Shown here: one piece after another, positions 1-6,972 of the stretch
How positions within the stretch are numbered: position 1 is the first letter of the stretch
Layout of the letters: each line of letters starts with the position of its first letter
NCBI GenBank assembly: GCA_012517645.1
Contig: JAAYUR010000268.1
Location: forward strand, 1 to 9,882
Source: Treponema sp.
GTDB lineage: Bacteria > Spirochaetota > Spirochaetia > Treponematales > UBA12059
Length of the DNA: 9,882 bases
Direction: 5' to 3'
Notes under the pieces: model-generated
Seen by the model: the letters and a program-made list of their open reading frames with translations, nothing else
Told to the model about the DNA's origin: nothing
The model's database searches: none
Program-made: the position numbers and the translations under genes

Positions 1-35
1 GGTGGTCCTGGACCGGGGGCGGATTCGGTCCGAAT

Positions 36-40
36 GGGAG
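36..40 (+). promoter_or_regulatory. Ribosome binding site that sets the TolC-family start
   Basis: GGGAG lies 6 nt upstream of an in-frame ATG at 47. The reading frame stays open to the left edge and also has a GTG at position 2, but only the ATG at 47 has a visible Shine-Dalgarno sequence. It is also followed by a normal signal-peptide layout of basic residues and then a hydrophobic stretch. Confidence 0.6.
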
Positions 41-46
41 CACAGA

Positions 47-1597
47 ATGGAACATGTCGATCGTCGACGCCCCGGATGGAACGTCCGGAGGGCGCGCGTC
101 CTCGCGGCCGCGGTCCTCCTGGCATGTCTGGTTTCCGGCGGCTACGCCCTGGGATCGAAGGACGGCGAGAGCGGAAATCCTTCCTCCCGGGAACTGGGGG
201 CCTTGGACAAGGGCCCCTACGGAACGGCTCCGGAGCCTTCCGGATCCTGGGCAATCACCTTGCCTTCCCCCCCCCAATCCGAATATCCCACCGTCGAACC
301 CGCGGCCCCCAAGGAGCCCTTGAGTCTGACGGTCGAGCAGGCCGTTGTGACGGCCCGGGACGGCAACCTGGGATTGGTTTCCCCGCGCATCGCCGCGGAG
401 ACCAAGCGCCGGGCCGAGTCCCTGGCCTGGAACAACTTCCTGCCCACCGTGGACGTCTCGGGAACCCTGGGGCGGTGGAACAAGGAACAAAGCACCTACG
501 TTTTCACGCCGCTGCCCACGGCGGTGGCCCTCCCACGCTGGAGCCTCTCGGCCTCCTTCTCCACCCAGCTGATGCTGAACCTGGCCCTCTTCGAGGGGGT
601 TAAGTCCCTGCGGGCGGACTACGAGGCGGGGCTCATCTCCTACGCCCAGGCGGAAGCCCGGCTGGAGCGGGACGTCCGGAAGAGCTTCTATAACCTCCTG
701 CTCCTGCAGGAAAACATGAAGCTCATGGAGGAGCAGATCGAGGCGGCCCGCAGGCGCTACGAGCAGGCCCTGGCGAACTACCGGGCCGGGACGGCCCCGG
801 AGCTCTCCATGCTCCAGGCCCAGGTGGCCTACGAGAACCTCAAGCCCGCGCTCCAGGAGATGCGGATCGGCTACCAGGCCGCCCGGGATGCCTTCGCCAT
901 GACCCTCGGCCTTCCCCGGGGCGCCGAGGTCGTGCCGGCCGGGAAGATCGAGCCGAGGTACGCGAACCTGGATGCGGACGCCTTGATATCCTCGGGCTTG
1001 GCTTCCCGGCTGGATATCCAGTCCCTGGTCAAGTCCATGGAGTCGTTGCAGATCGCGGAGACGGCCCTCAAATACCGGCTTTGGTCCCCGAACCTGATCC
1101 TGGGATGGAACATGGACCCGTCCTTCTCGGGAGACCCCTGGAAGGACGACCTCTTCGACGGGGACAAGTGGTCCCAACGCTCGGGGCTGTTCCGGGCCAC
1201 CCTTTCGATGCGCCTGAACGGCCTTCTTCCCTTCACCCAGGACGGCCAACAGCTGGCCCAGATCCGGGACCAGCGGGAGAGTCTCCGGGCTAACTTGGCC
1301 CAAGCCCTGCGGGGGGCCGAGATGGAGATCGACGGCCTGGTTCGCCGTCTTGAGAAGTCCCGGACCAGCCATGCCGCACTGGAGCTCAACGCGGGCCTGG
1401 CGGAACGTGCCTACCGGCTCTCGGAAGAGGCCTATCGGGCCGGTGCGGCGGACCTCTTGGATGTCCAGAACGCGGAGCTCGAGCTGCGCAAGGCGCGCCT
1501 CGAACTGCTGAAAGAAGACTATACCTACGTCACCGGACTCCTGGATCTGGAGTACGCGGTGGGAGCCCGGTTCGGAAGCCTGGGCGGGAGCAAATAG
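47..1597 (+). CDS. TolC-family outer membrane efflux protein
   Basis: Outer-membrane exit duct of a tripartite efflux pump, expected to form a trimeric beta-barrel with a long periplasmic alpha-helical tunnel. From the ATG at 47 it is 516 residues. Residues 1-16 are basic, about 18-35 form a hydrophobic signal segment, and about 37-90 are a Pro/Ser/Gly-rich linker unusually long for this family. The OEP domain starts near residue 92 with the typical 'LSLTVEQAV' opening. Long heptad-like helices follow at about 183-290, a middle section at 340-400, and a second OEP helix pair at about 403-505 with the family-like 'EEAYRAGAADLLDVQNAE'. The signal region contains LLAC (residues 24-27), which could be a relaxed spirochaetal lipobox, but cleavage after 'GGYALG' is equally plausible. 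It directly precedes the adaptor gene with no gap, so it is the first gene of the pump operon visible here. The true start could lie further upstream. The family call is firm; the transported substrate is unknown. Confidence 0.9.
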   Translation: MEHVDRRRPGWNVRRARVLAAAVLLACLVSGGYALGSKDGESGNPSSRELGALDKGPYGTAPEPSGSWAITLPSPPQSEYPTVEPAAPKEPLSLTVEQAVVTARDGNLGLVSPRIAAETKRRAESLAWNNFLPTVDVSGTLGRWNKEQSTYVFTPLPTAVALPRWSLSASFSTQLMLNLALFEGVKSLRADYEAGLISYAQAEARLERDVRKSFYNLLLLQENMKLMEEQIEAARRRYEQALANYRAGTAPELSMLQAQVAYENLKPALQEMRIGYQAARDAFAMTLGLPRGAEVVPAGKIEPRYANLDADALISSGLASRLDIQSLVKSMESLQIAETALKYRLWSPNLILGWNMDPSFSGDPWKDDLFDGDKWSQRSGLFRATLSMRLNGLLPFTQDGQQLAQIRDQRESLRANLAQALRGAEMEIDGLVRRLEKSRTSHAALELNAGLAERAYRLSEEAYRAGAADLLDVQNAELELRKARLELLKEDYTYVTGLLDLEYAVGARFGSLGGSK

Positions 1598-2578
1598 ATG
1601 AACGCTACTACCGAGAAGAAATCCCTGCGCCGGGGCCTCAAGACCGCCCTGGCCGTCATCGCCTGCGCCGGCCTGGCGGCGGGCACCATGCTGGTCCTTT
1701 CCTCCTGCTCCGCGGCCAAGAAGAAGGCCGAGGTCAAGGCCGCCCCGCCTGCCGAGACGGTGTTCGCCGTGGAGACGGCGCCGGTTATCCGGGGGCAGGT
1801 GCGGGATTATGTAGCCCTCTCCGGCGACATCGTGGCCTCCTCCACGGTGGACGCCTACTCCGACGTGGCCGGCAAGGTCACCCGCCACTTCGTGTCCGTG
1901 GGGCAGCGGGTCGAGAAGGGCGAGGCCCTGATCGAGGTGGATCCCTCCCGGCCCGGGATGAGCTATCAGCCGGGCATCGTGAAGGCCCCCATTTCGGGCA
2001 CCGTCACCTCCCTTCCGATGGAGATCGGTTCCACCATAGCCCCCTCCGTACCCGCCGCCCGGATCGCCCGGACCGAGAGCCTGGAACTAAGGACCTACGC
2101 GCCGGAGCGGTTCGTCTCCAAGATGCGCACGGGGCTGACCGCGGACGTATCCCTGGCCGCCTGGCCCGGGGAGGTCTTCCCCGCGGTCCTGCGGGAGGTG
2201 GCTCCCGTCCTGGATCCGGCGTCCCGGACCTTGGAGCTCCGGCTGGCCTTTCGGAAGGCGGATCCCCGGCTCAAGGCCGGCATGTTCGCCTCCGTCAAGA
2301 TCATCACGGAAGACAAGGCCTCGGTGGTCAAGATTCCCGCGGAGGCCGTGGTCAAACGCTTCGGCGAGACCTTCGCCTTTGTCGTGGAGGACGACCCCGC
2401 GAAGCCCGGCTCCCAGATCGCCCGCAAGAGGGTCGTGAGCACCGGCATTTTGATCGACGGGATCCTCGAGATCCGCGAAGGGCTCAAGGAAGGGGAGAAC
2501 GTGGTCGTGCGGGGGCAGACCCTGCTGGACGAGGGGGTCGCCGTGAACGTGGTTCTCCGCCGTCCCGCGGGCCGGTAA
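1598..2578 (+). CDS. RND efflux periplasmic adaptor (membrane fusion) lipoprotein without alpha-hairpin
   Basis: Adaptor linking the RND pump to the TolC-type duct. The N-terminus has a basic stretch, a hydrophobic segment (about 15-34) and a good lipobox LSSC with Cys37, so it should be lipid-anchored on the periplasmic side. The lipoyl domain is split in the usual way: first half about 84-115 ('GQRVEKGEALIEVD'), second half about 127-152 ('VKAPISGTVTSLP'). Only 11 residues (116-126) join the halves, where most adaptors carry a long coiled-coil hairpin. A beta-barrel domain (about 155-245) and membrane-proximal domain (about 246-320) follow. The length of 326 residues is short for the family, as expected from the missing hairpin. 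Borrelia BesA is a known adaptor with this feature. The ATG abuts the TAG of the upstream gene and is preceded by GGGAG (1586-1590) at 7 nt. The family and anchor are well supported; the hairpin loss is read directly from the sequence. Confidence 0.92.
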   Translation: MNATTEKKSLRRGLKTALAVIACAGLAAGTMLVLSSCSAAKKKAEVKAAPPAETVFAVETAPVIRGQVRDYVALSGDIVASSTVDAYSDVAGKVTRHFVSVGQRVEKGEALIEVDPSRPGMSYQPGIVKAPISGTVTSLPMEIGSTIAPSVPAARIARTESLELRTYAPERFVSKMRTGLTADVSLAAWPGEVFPAVLREVAPVLDPASRTLELRLAFRKADPRLKAGMFASVKIITEDKASVVKIPAEAVVKRFGETFAFVVEDDPAKPGSQIARKRVVSTGILIDGILEIREGLKEGENVVVRGQTLLDEGVAVNVVLRRPAGR

Positions 2579-2588
2579 GGGGGGCGGA

Positions 2589-5500
2589 ATGAGCTTGACC
2601 CGAACCGTGGTCGGACGACCGACCACCATCTTCATAGGCTTCGCCCTCCTTGTCGCCCTGGGCCTGTTCGCCACCGTGAACCTCGCGGTGGACCTCTACC
2701 CCGAGATCGAGCCGCCGGTCATCCTGGTCTTCACGGGATACCGCGGCGCGGGTCCGGAGGAGATCGAGAAGACCGTGACCCGGCCCCTGGAGGGGGCGCT
2801 TTCCAACACCCAGGGAATCGAGAAGATCACCTCCACGTCTTCGGCGGGTTCCAGCATGGTCATGCTGGAGTTCACCTACGGCACGGACATGTCCGAGGCG
2901 GCCAACTCCGTTCGGGACAACCTGGAGTTCGTGAAGAGGCTCCTGCCCGGCGAGGCGGACGCCCCCATGATCTTCAAATTCGATCCCGCCATGATCCCGA
3001 TCATGGGGCTCATGGTATCCGGGAACCGGAGTCCCGAGGAGCTCCGGGAGGTGGCCGAAAAGACCGTCCAGCCCCGGATCGAGCAGGTGCCCGGCGTGGC
3101 CCTGGCCAGCGTGTCCGGAGGCCGCGAACGGGTAATCCGCGTGGAGGTGCCCCTGGAACGTCTGGAGGCCTACGGCCTCACGATCAACCAGATCGTCAAC
3201 ATGCTCCGCGGGCAGAACGTACAGGTGGCGGCGGGATCCATCGTGGACGGAAACCTGGATTACCTTCTGACCGCCCCCGGGGAGTACAAGAGCCTGGAGG
3301 AGATCGGGGACGCGGTGATCGCCTACAAGGGAGGCGGGTATGACCCCGCCAAGGGCATGGTTCCCGCCCGGAAAGTCCGGCTTCGGGACATCGCCAGCGT
3401 TTTCGACGGGTACCGGGACGAGTCCAACCTGGTCTTCGTGAACGGAACCCCCGCGGTCCAGCTCACGATCCAGAAGCAGAGCGGCAAGAACTCCGTGCAG
3501 ACCGCCAACGCGGTCCGGGCGCGCCTCAAGCGTCTCGCCGGCGAGCTGCCCCCCGGGGTGAAGGTCACGGAGCTGTTCAACACCACGGATATCATCGAAA
3601 ACTCGATCAAGAACGTGGCCACCTCGGCCCGGGACGGCGCCCTGCTGGCGGTGGTCATCCTCTTCATCTTCCTGCGATCCTGGAAGCCCACCCTGGTCAT
3701 CGGCCTGACCATTCCCATCTCCCTGCTCTTCACTCTTATGATCATGTACTTCGCGGGACTTACCCTGAACATCATGACCCTGGCAGGCCTGGCCCTGGGG
3801 GTGGGCATGCTGGTGGACAATTCCATCGTCATCCTGGAAAACATATATCGGTACCGCGAAAAAGGCTCCAAACTTAGGATTTCCGCCGTCCTGGGCACCC
3901 AGGAGATGGTCACCGCCATCATGGCCTCCACCTTGACCACGATCTGCGTGTTCGCGCCCCTTATCATGTTCGGCAAGAAGCTGGATGTCGTGGGCGAGCT
4001 CTTCTCGGGTCTGGCCTTCACGGTGGTCATCTACCTGACCACGTCCATCGCCGTGGCGGTGCTTCTGATTCCCGTGCTCTCCAGCCATTACCTGCCCCTG
4101 GTCACCCGGGTGCAGAAGCCCCTCCGGAATCCCGTGATGAAGGCCCTGGACGGAGTCATGGGACGCTTCTTCGCGGCCCTGGACGAGGGCTACCGCAGGG
4201 GGGTCAAGCTCGTCATCCGGCACAAGCTGGCGACCATCGGATTGATCGCGGCCGTGTTCGTAGGAACCATGGCCTACGCTCCCAAGATCGGCTTCGTGTT
4301 CATGCCCCCCATGGGCCAGGACGCCGTCGTGGTGAACGTGGACATGCCCCTGGGAACGCGCCTGGCGGAGACGGAATCCGTCCTGCGGCAGTTCGAGGCC
4401 ATCGTGGAACGGGAGGTCCGGGGCTACGAGAAGATCGTCATGCAGGTGGGTCAAGGGTCCATGTTCGGTTTCCTGGGCGCCAGTTCCAAGAATCGAGGAT
4501 CCCTGCGCATCATGCTGCCGCCCTTCGAGAAGCGGATCGACGATTCCGACACCATCAAGGAAAAGCTCCGCTCCCATTTCAACGACGTGCCCGCGGCGGT
4601 CTTCTCCTTCGGGGCCAACCAGGGAGGATTCGGCGGAGGCAGCCCCATCGACGTCCTCGTGAAAACCGAGGACCTGGCCCTGGGCAAGCGCACCGCTGAA
4701 TCCATCCGGGACCTGATCAAGCGGGAAATCCCGGAAATCACAGAGCCCTCGGTCGACTTGAAGGACGGGCTTCCCCAGGTCGAGATCCGGATAGACCGAC
4801 AGCGCGTCTATGACCTTGGCCTGAACATCTACTCCATCGCCAACGAGATCAAGGCGTCCGTGGACGGAGTCGCGGCCACCAAGTACCGCTCCGGAGGCTC
4901 GGAATACGATATCCTGGTGATCCTGCCCGAGGCGGACCGAAACGAGCTGCCCGCCCTGGACCGGCTCTTTGTGGTGAATCCCGCGGGCACTCGGGTTCCC
5001 CTGGCGAGCTTCGCCAGCTACGAGAAGACAACAGGGCCCATCGACATCAAGCGGGAGAACCAAGGCCGCGTAATCCATGTCACGGCCGGGGTCAAGCCCG
5101 GAGTACCCCTGGATGTGGTGGAAGGCAAGATGAGATCCCTCATAGCCCGGGAAATCCCCGCGGACGACGCGGTGATCATAGAATACGGCGGGGACTACAA
5201 ACAGTTCCTGGAATACGGGGGAACCTTCGCCCTGATCGTTCTGGCCGCGGCCCTGCTGGTGTTCGGGGTCATGGCAAGCCAGTTCGAATCCTTCCTGGAT
5301 CCCTTCATCATCATCTTCACCATCCCCCTTTCGTTCACCGGGGTGGTCTGGATCTACGCCCTGACCGGGGACATCTTCAACATCCTGACCGCCGTGGGCC
5401 TTTTGGTCCTGGTGGGCGTCATCGTGAACAACGGCATCGTGCTGGTGGATTACACCAACCTGCTGCGCAAGCGGGGTCTCCATCTGGAGGAGGCGGTGAT

Positions 5501-5855
5501 CACCGCGGCGGGCAACCGTCTCCGACCCATCCTGATGACCACCCTGACCACGGTGTTGGCCCTGTTGCCCCTGGCCTTCTATCCCGGCGAGGGAACGGAG
5601 CTCGTGGCCCCCATCGGAAAGACCGTCCTGGGGGGGCTCACGTTCGGCACCCTCATGACTCTCTTCCTGATGCCCGCCATCTACACGGTGTTCAACAGGC
5701 GGAGCGAGGAGCGGGCCCGCAAGCGGGACGAGCGGCTGAACCGCATAGCCGCGGGATTAAAAGGCCGCGGAAAGATCGAAGGCCTCGGACCCGGCAAGCC
5801 CGGCGAGTCCGTTGAACCGGGCATCCCTGCCGCGCCGGAAGGAGGCCGGGAATGA
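2589..5855 (+). CDS. RND-family efflux pump (HAE1/AcrB-like), inner membrane
   Basis: Proton-driven inner-membrane transporter, expected to work as a trimer that captures substrates from the periplasm or membrane and passes them to the adaptor and duct. The length of 1088 residues matches the family. Twelve membrane helices are visible: TM1 about 10-34, TM2-6 about 347-497, TM7 about 547-566, TM8-12 about 877-1035. Two large periplasmic porter/docking loops lie at about 35-340 and 567-875. TM4 carries 'GMLVDNSIVILEN' with Asp410, Asn411 and Glu417. TM10 carries 'GVIVNNGIVLVDY' with Asn947, Asn948 and Asp954. These replace the Asp-Asp pair of TM4 and the Lys of TM10 known from AcrB, a pattern I recall from SwrC-like members. 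The C-terminal tail (1036-1088) is a cytosolic Arg/Gly/Pro-rich extension. It starts 10 bp after the adaptor stop behind a G-rich Shine-Dalgarno, and its stop overlaps the next start. Drug, lipid or dye export is plausible; the substrate cannot be read from the sequence. Confidence 0.95.
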   Translation: MSLTRTVVGRPTTIFIGFALLVALGLFATVNLAVDLYPEIEPPVILVFTGYRGAGPEEIEKTVTRPLEGALSNTQGIEKITSTSSAGSSMVMLEFTYGTDMSEAANSVRDNLEFVKRLLPGEADAPMIFKFDPAMIPIMGLMVSGNRSPEELREVAEKTVQPRIEQVPGVALASVSGGRERVIRVEVPLERLEAYGLTINQIVNMLRGQNVQVAAGSIVDGNLDYLLTAPGEYKSLEEIGDAVIAYKGGGYDPAKGMVPARKVRLRDIASVFDGYRDESNLVFVNGTPAVQLTIQKQSGKNSVQTANAVRARLKRLAGELPPGVKVTELFNTTDIIENSIKNVATSARDGALLAVVILFIFLRSWKPTLVIGLTIPISLLFTLMIMYFAGLTLNIMTLAGLALGVGMLVDNSIVILENIYRYREKGSKLRISAVLGTQEMVTAIMASTLTTICVFAPLIMFGKKLDVVGELFSGLAFTVVIYLTTSIAVAVLLIPVLSSHYLPLVTRVQKPLRNPVMKALDGVMGRFFAALDEGYRRGVKLVIRHKLATIGLIAAVFVGTMAYAPKIGFVFMPPMGQDAVVVNVDMPLGTRLAETESVLRQFEAIVEREVRGYEKIVMQVGQGSMFGFLGASSKNRGSLRIMLPPFEKRIDDSDTIKEKLRSHFNDVPAAVFSFGANQGGFGGGSPIDVLVKTEDLALGKRTAESIRDLIKREIPEITEPSVDLKDGLPQVEIRIDRQRVYDLGLNIYSIANEIKASVDGVAATKYRSGGSEYDILVILPEADRNELPALDRLFVVNPAGTRVPLASFASYEKTTGPIDIKRENQGRVIHVTAGVKPGVPLDVVEGKMRSLIAREIPADDAVIIEYGGDYKQFLEYGGTFALIVLAAALLVFGVMASQFESFLDPFIIIFTIPLSFTGVVWIYALTGDIFNILTAVGLLVLVGVIVNNGIVLVDYTNLLRKRGLHLEEAVITAAGNRLRPILMTTLTTVLALLPLAFYPGEGTELVAPIGKTVLGGLTFGTLMTLFLMPAIYTVFNRRSEERARKRDERLNRIAAGLKGRGKIEGLGPGKPGESVEPGIPAAPEGGRE
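5837..5845 (+). promoter_or_regulatory. Strong ribosome binding site inside the end of the pump gene
   Basis: GGAAGGAGG ends 6 nt before the ATG at 5852. It is the best Shine-Dalgarno match in the operon and lies within the last codons of the pump gene. Together with the ATGA overlap it indicates efficient, translationally coupled synthesis of the small PII-like protein. Confidence 0.7.
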
Positions 5856-6127
5856 AGCGAGTCGAGATCGTGGCCAACCACTCCGTCCAGGAGGATCTTA
5901 TGGACGCCCTGGTGGAAGCCGGGGTAGCCCGGCAGTATACTCTGATTCCCGCCGCCCGCGGCGCGGGCCGCCAGGGAATGCGGACCGGGGAAGCCGCCTG
6001 GCCGGAAGAGAACTTTGTCCTGTTCACCTACTGCGGCGAGGAGGAGGCCCGTGCCATCTCCGAGGTGGTGGCCCGGATCAAGAAGGCTTTCCCCAAGGAA
6101 GGGATCAAGTACTTCGAATTGGGCTAG
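5852..6127 (+). CDS. Small PII-like protein linked to the RND pump (PG0541-type)
   Basis: A 91-residue cytosolic protein with no signal peptide or membrane segment. The pattern fits a beta-alpha-beta-beta-alpha-beta ferredoxin-like fold as in PII proteins: strand 2-8 ('KRVEIVAN'), helix about 11-24, a loop at 31-50 rich in Gly, Ala and Arg (a T-loop-like region), strand 54-60 ('NFVLFTY'), helix about 62-79, and a final strand 85-90. PII proteins sense small ligands and bind transporters or enzymes. I recall a 'PG0541 family transporter-associated protein' as the third or fourth gene of RND operons in Bacteroidota and spirochaetes, with a conserved 'WPEENF' like that seen here at 50-55; this memory needs a search to confirm. 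The start codon overlaps the pump stop (ATGA) behind a very strong Shine-Dalgarno. A role in gating or assembling the pump in response to a cytosolic signal is inference; a CutA-like trimer is an alternative. Confidence 0.75.
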   Translation: MKRVEIVANHSVQEDLMDALVEAGVARQYTLIPAARGAGRQGMRTGEAAWPEENFVLFTYCGEEEARAISEVVARIKKAFPKEGIKYFELG

Positions 6128-6138
6128 GTTTTACAAAC

Positions 6139-6258
6139 ACCACAGAGACGCAGAGTCCGCGTCCGTCCGGCCCAAGCCGGACGGACGGCACCGAAGCAAG
6201 CTTCGTTGCCGCTAGGCTGTCCTTTGGACAGCCTAGCGCGAATCTGTGTCTCTATGGT
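6139..6258. repeat. Cloverleaf-like intergenic element with terminal inverted repeats
   Basis: This fills most of the 155-bp gap between two converging genes. The ends 6139-6154 and 6243-6258 are inverted repeats of 16 positions with one mismatch and one G-T pair. The left end reads 'ACCACAGAGACGCAGA'. Between them lie three hairpins almost back to back: 6160-6187 (12-bp perfect stem, loop CCAA), 6188-6210 (10 positions, one mismatch, 2-nt AA centre) and 6211-6237 (12-bp perfect stem, loop TTT). The whole folds on paper as a four-way junction. No reading frame in it looks coding. 'CCACAGAGACGCAGAG'-type ends are familiar to me from short intergenic repeats of environmental bacteria, so it may be a non-autonomous mobile element (MITE-like). 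It could also insulate or terminate the two converging transcripts, although no hairpin is followed directly by a T tract. The remaining intergenic bases (6128-6138, 6259-6282) are AT-richer and hold nothing I can name. Confidence 0.7.
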
Positions 6259-6282
6259 TCAGTATTTTATAGTCGCCTTTCT

Positions 6283-6897
6283 TTATTCTTTCTCTATTCC
6301 CAACATCGCCGCCAAGTCTTCCTTGGCCCGGTCCAGGGCGGACTGGTACTGGGACTTAAGGTGTCCCACGTTCTGCTGGTACACCTTTAGGAATTCCGGA
6401 TCCGAAAGGGGATCCAGCCGGACCGACTGTCCGGTACGGGCGGCCAGCTCCTGCTCCTTTCGGCGGAGCTTAGGTTCGAACTGTTTCCTAAGGGCGGCGT
6501 CCAGGTTGGACGCGTCGTCCAGGTATCGGGCAAGGAAATCTCCGATTTGTTTGATCAAACCCCCGATTCGCTTGTCCGGGAAGGGGGATGGGGACAGGGC
6601 GGAAAACCCTTTTGCCAGGGCGTCCAGGGTTTCCTGGGGAATCCCCGCCTTGGTAAGGGGAAGCTGGATTCGGGCTGCCAATACGCTGAAGATGGCGGCT
6701 TTAAGGACGCTCCGCTCTTCCTTGGGAACCGCCTTCACGCGGGCTTCCAAGTCCACGGAGGCGGGGTCGGCCAGGAATTCCCCCGCCAGCTTCTGGCCTT
6801 CCTGCTTAAGCTCGAAGGCCCTTAGGGACGCGGGATCCGCCTTCATATCCTTCGTTCTCTCCAAGGCGATTTCCAGCGCGCTTTTTATCAATGCCAT
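6283..6897 (-). CDS. Conserved helical protein of unknown function
   Basis: A 204-residue soluble protein, not assigned to a characterised family. No signal peptide or membrane helix is visible. Nearly the whole chain is predicted helical and rich in Ala, Leu, Lys and Glu. Helices lie at about 3-17, 22-43, 46-57, 60-77, 87-100, 108-127 and 131-154, with a long amphipathic C-terminal helix at about 166-199. The opening 'MALIKSALEIALERT' resembles hypothetical proteins I recall from spirochaetes (possibly the DUF6657 group), but I cannot confirm this. The ATG (complement of 6895-6897) has AAGGAG on the minus strand (6910-6905) at 7 nt. It follows a CDP-alcohol phosphatidyltransferase gene by 75 bp on the same strand and is probably the last gene of that unit. 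No catalytic motif stands out, so a scaffolding or binding role is as likely as an enzyme. Codon use matches its neighbours, with no sign of recent transfer. Confidence 0.8.
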   Translation of the reverse strand: MALIKSALEIALERTKDMKADPASLRAFELKQEGQKLAGEFLADPASVDLEARVKAVPKEERSVLKAAIFSVLAARIQLPLTKAGIPQETLDALAKGFSALSPSPFPDKRIGGLIKQIGDFLARYLDDASNLDAALRKQFEPKLRRKEQELAARTGQSVRLDPLSDPEFLKVYQQNVGHLKSQYQSALDRAKEDLAAMLGIEKE

Positions 6898-6972
6898 AGA
6901 CCTACTCCTTGCTCGGCTCCGACCTGTTCGTGTCGGGGTCGGGGTAACTTCGGGTTCTCCGGTTGCGCCGGA

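Noticed and set aside
2484..5483. A 999-codon open frame on the minus strand opposite the RND pump
   Set aside because: It mirrors the pump gene in a GC-rich genome. The translation is dominated by His, Asp, Gly and Gln with no domain or membrane pattern, while the plus-strand frame is a full-length RND protein.
6139..6258. tRNA or tRNA-like gene, suggested by the cloverleaf shape
   Set aside because: The arms are too long, and there is no T-loop consensus, anticodon-loop pattern or CCA-type acceptor end.
6211..6290. Classical intrinsic terminator for the efflux operon
   Set aside because: The strong hairpin 6211-6237 is followed by GCGAATCTG and not by a T tract; the nearest T-rich stretch is about 27 bp further on.
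6958..6972. Small inverted repeat TCCGG-N5-CCGGA between two minus-strand genes
   Set aside because: Five base pairs in GC-rich sequence is expected by chance and no T tract follows.
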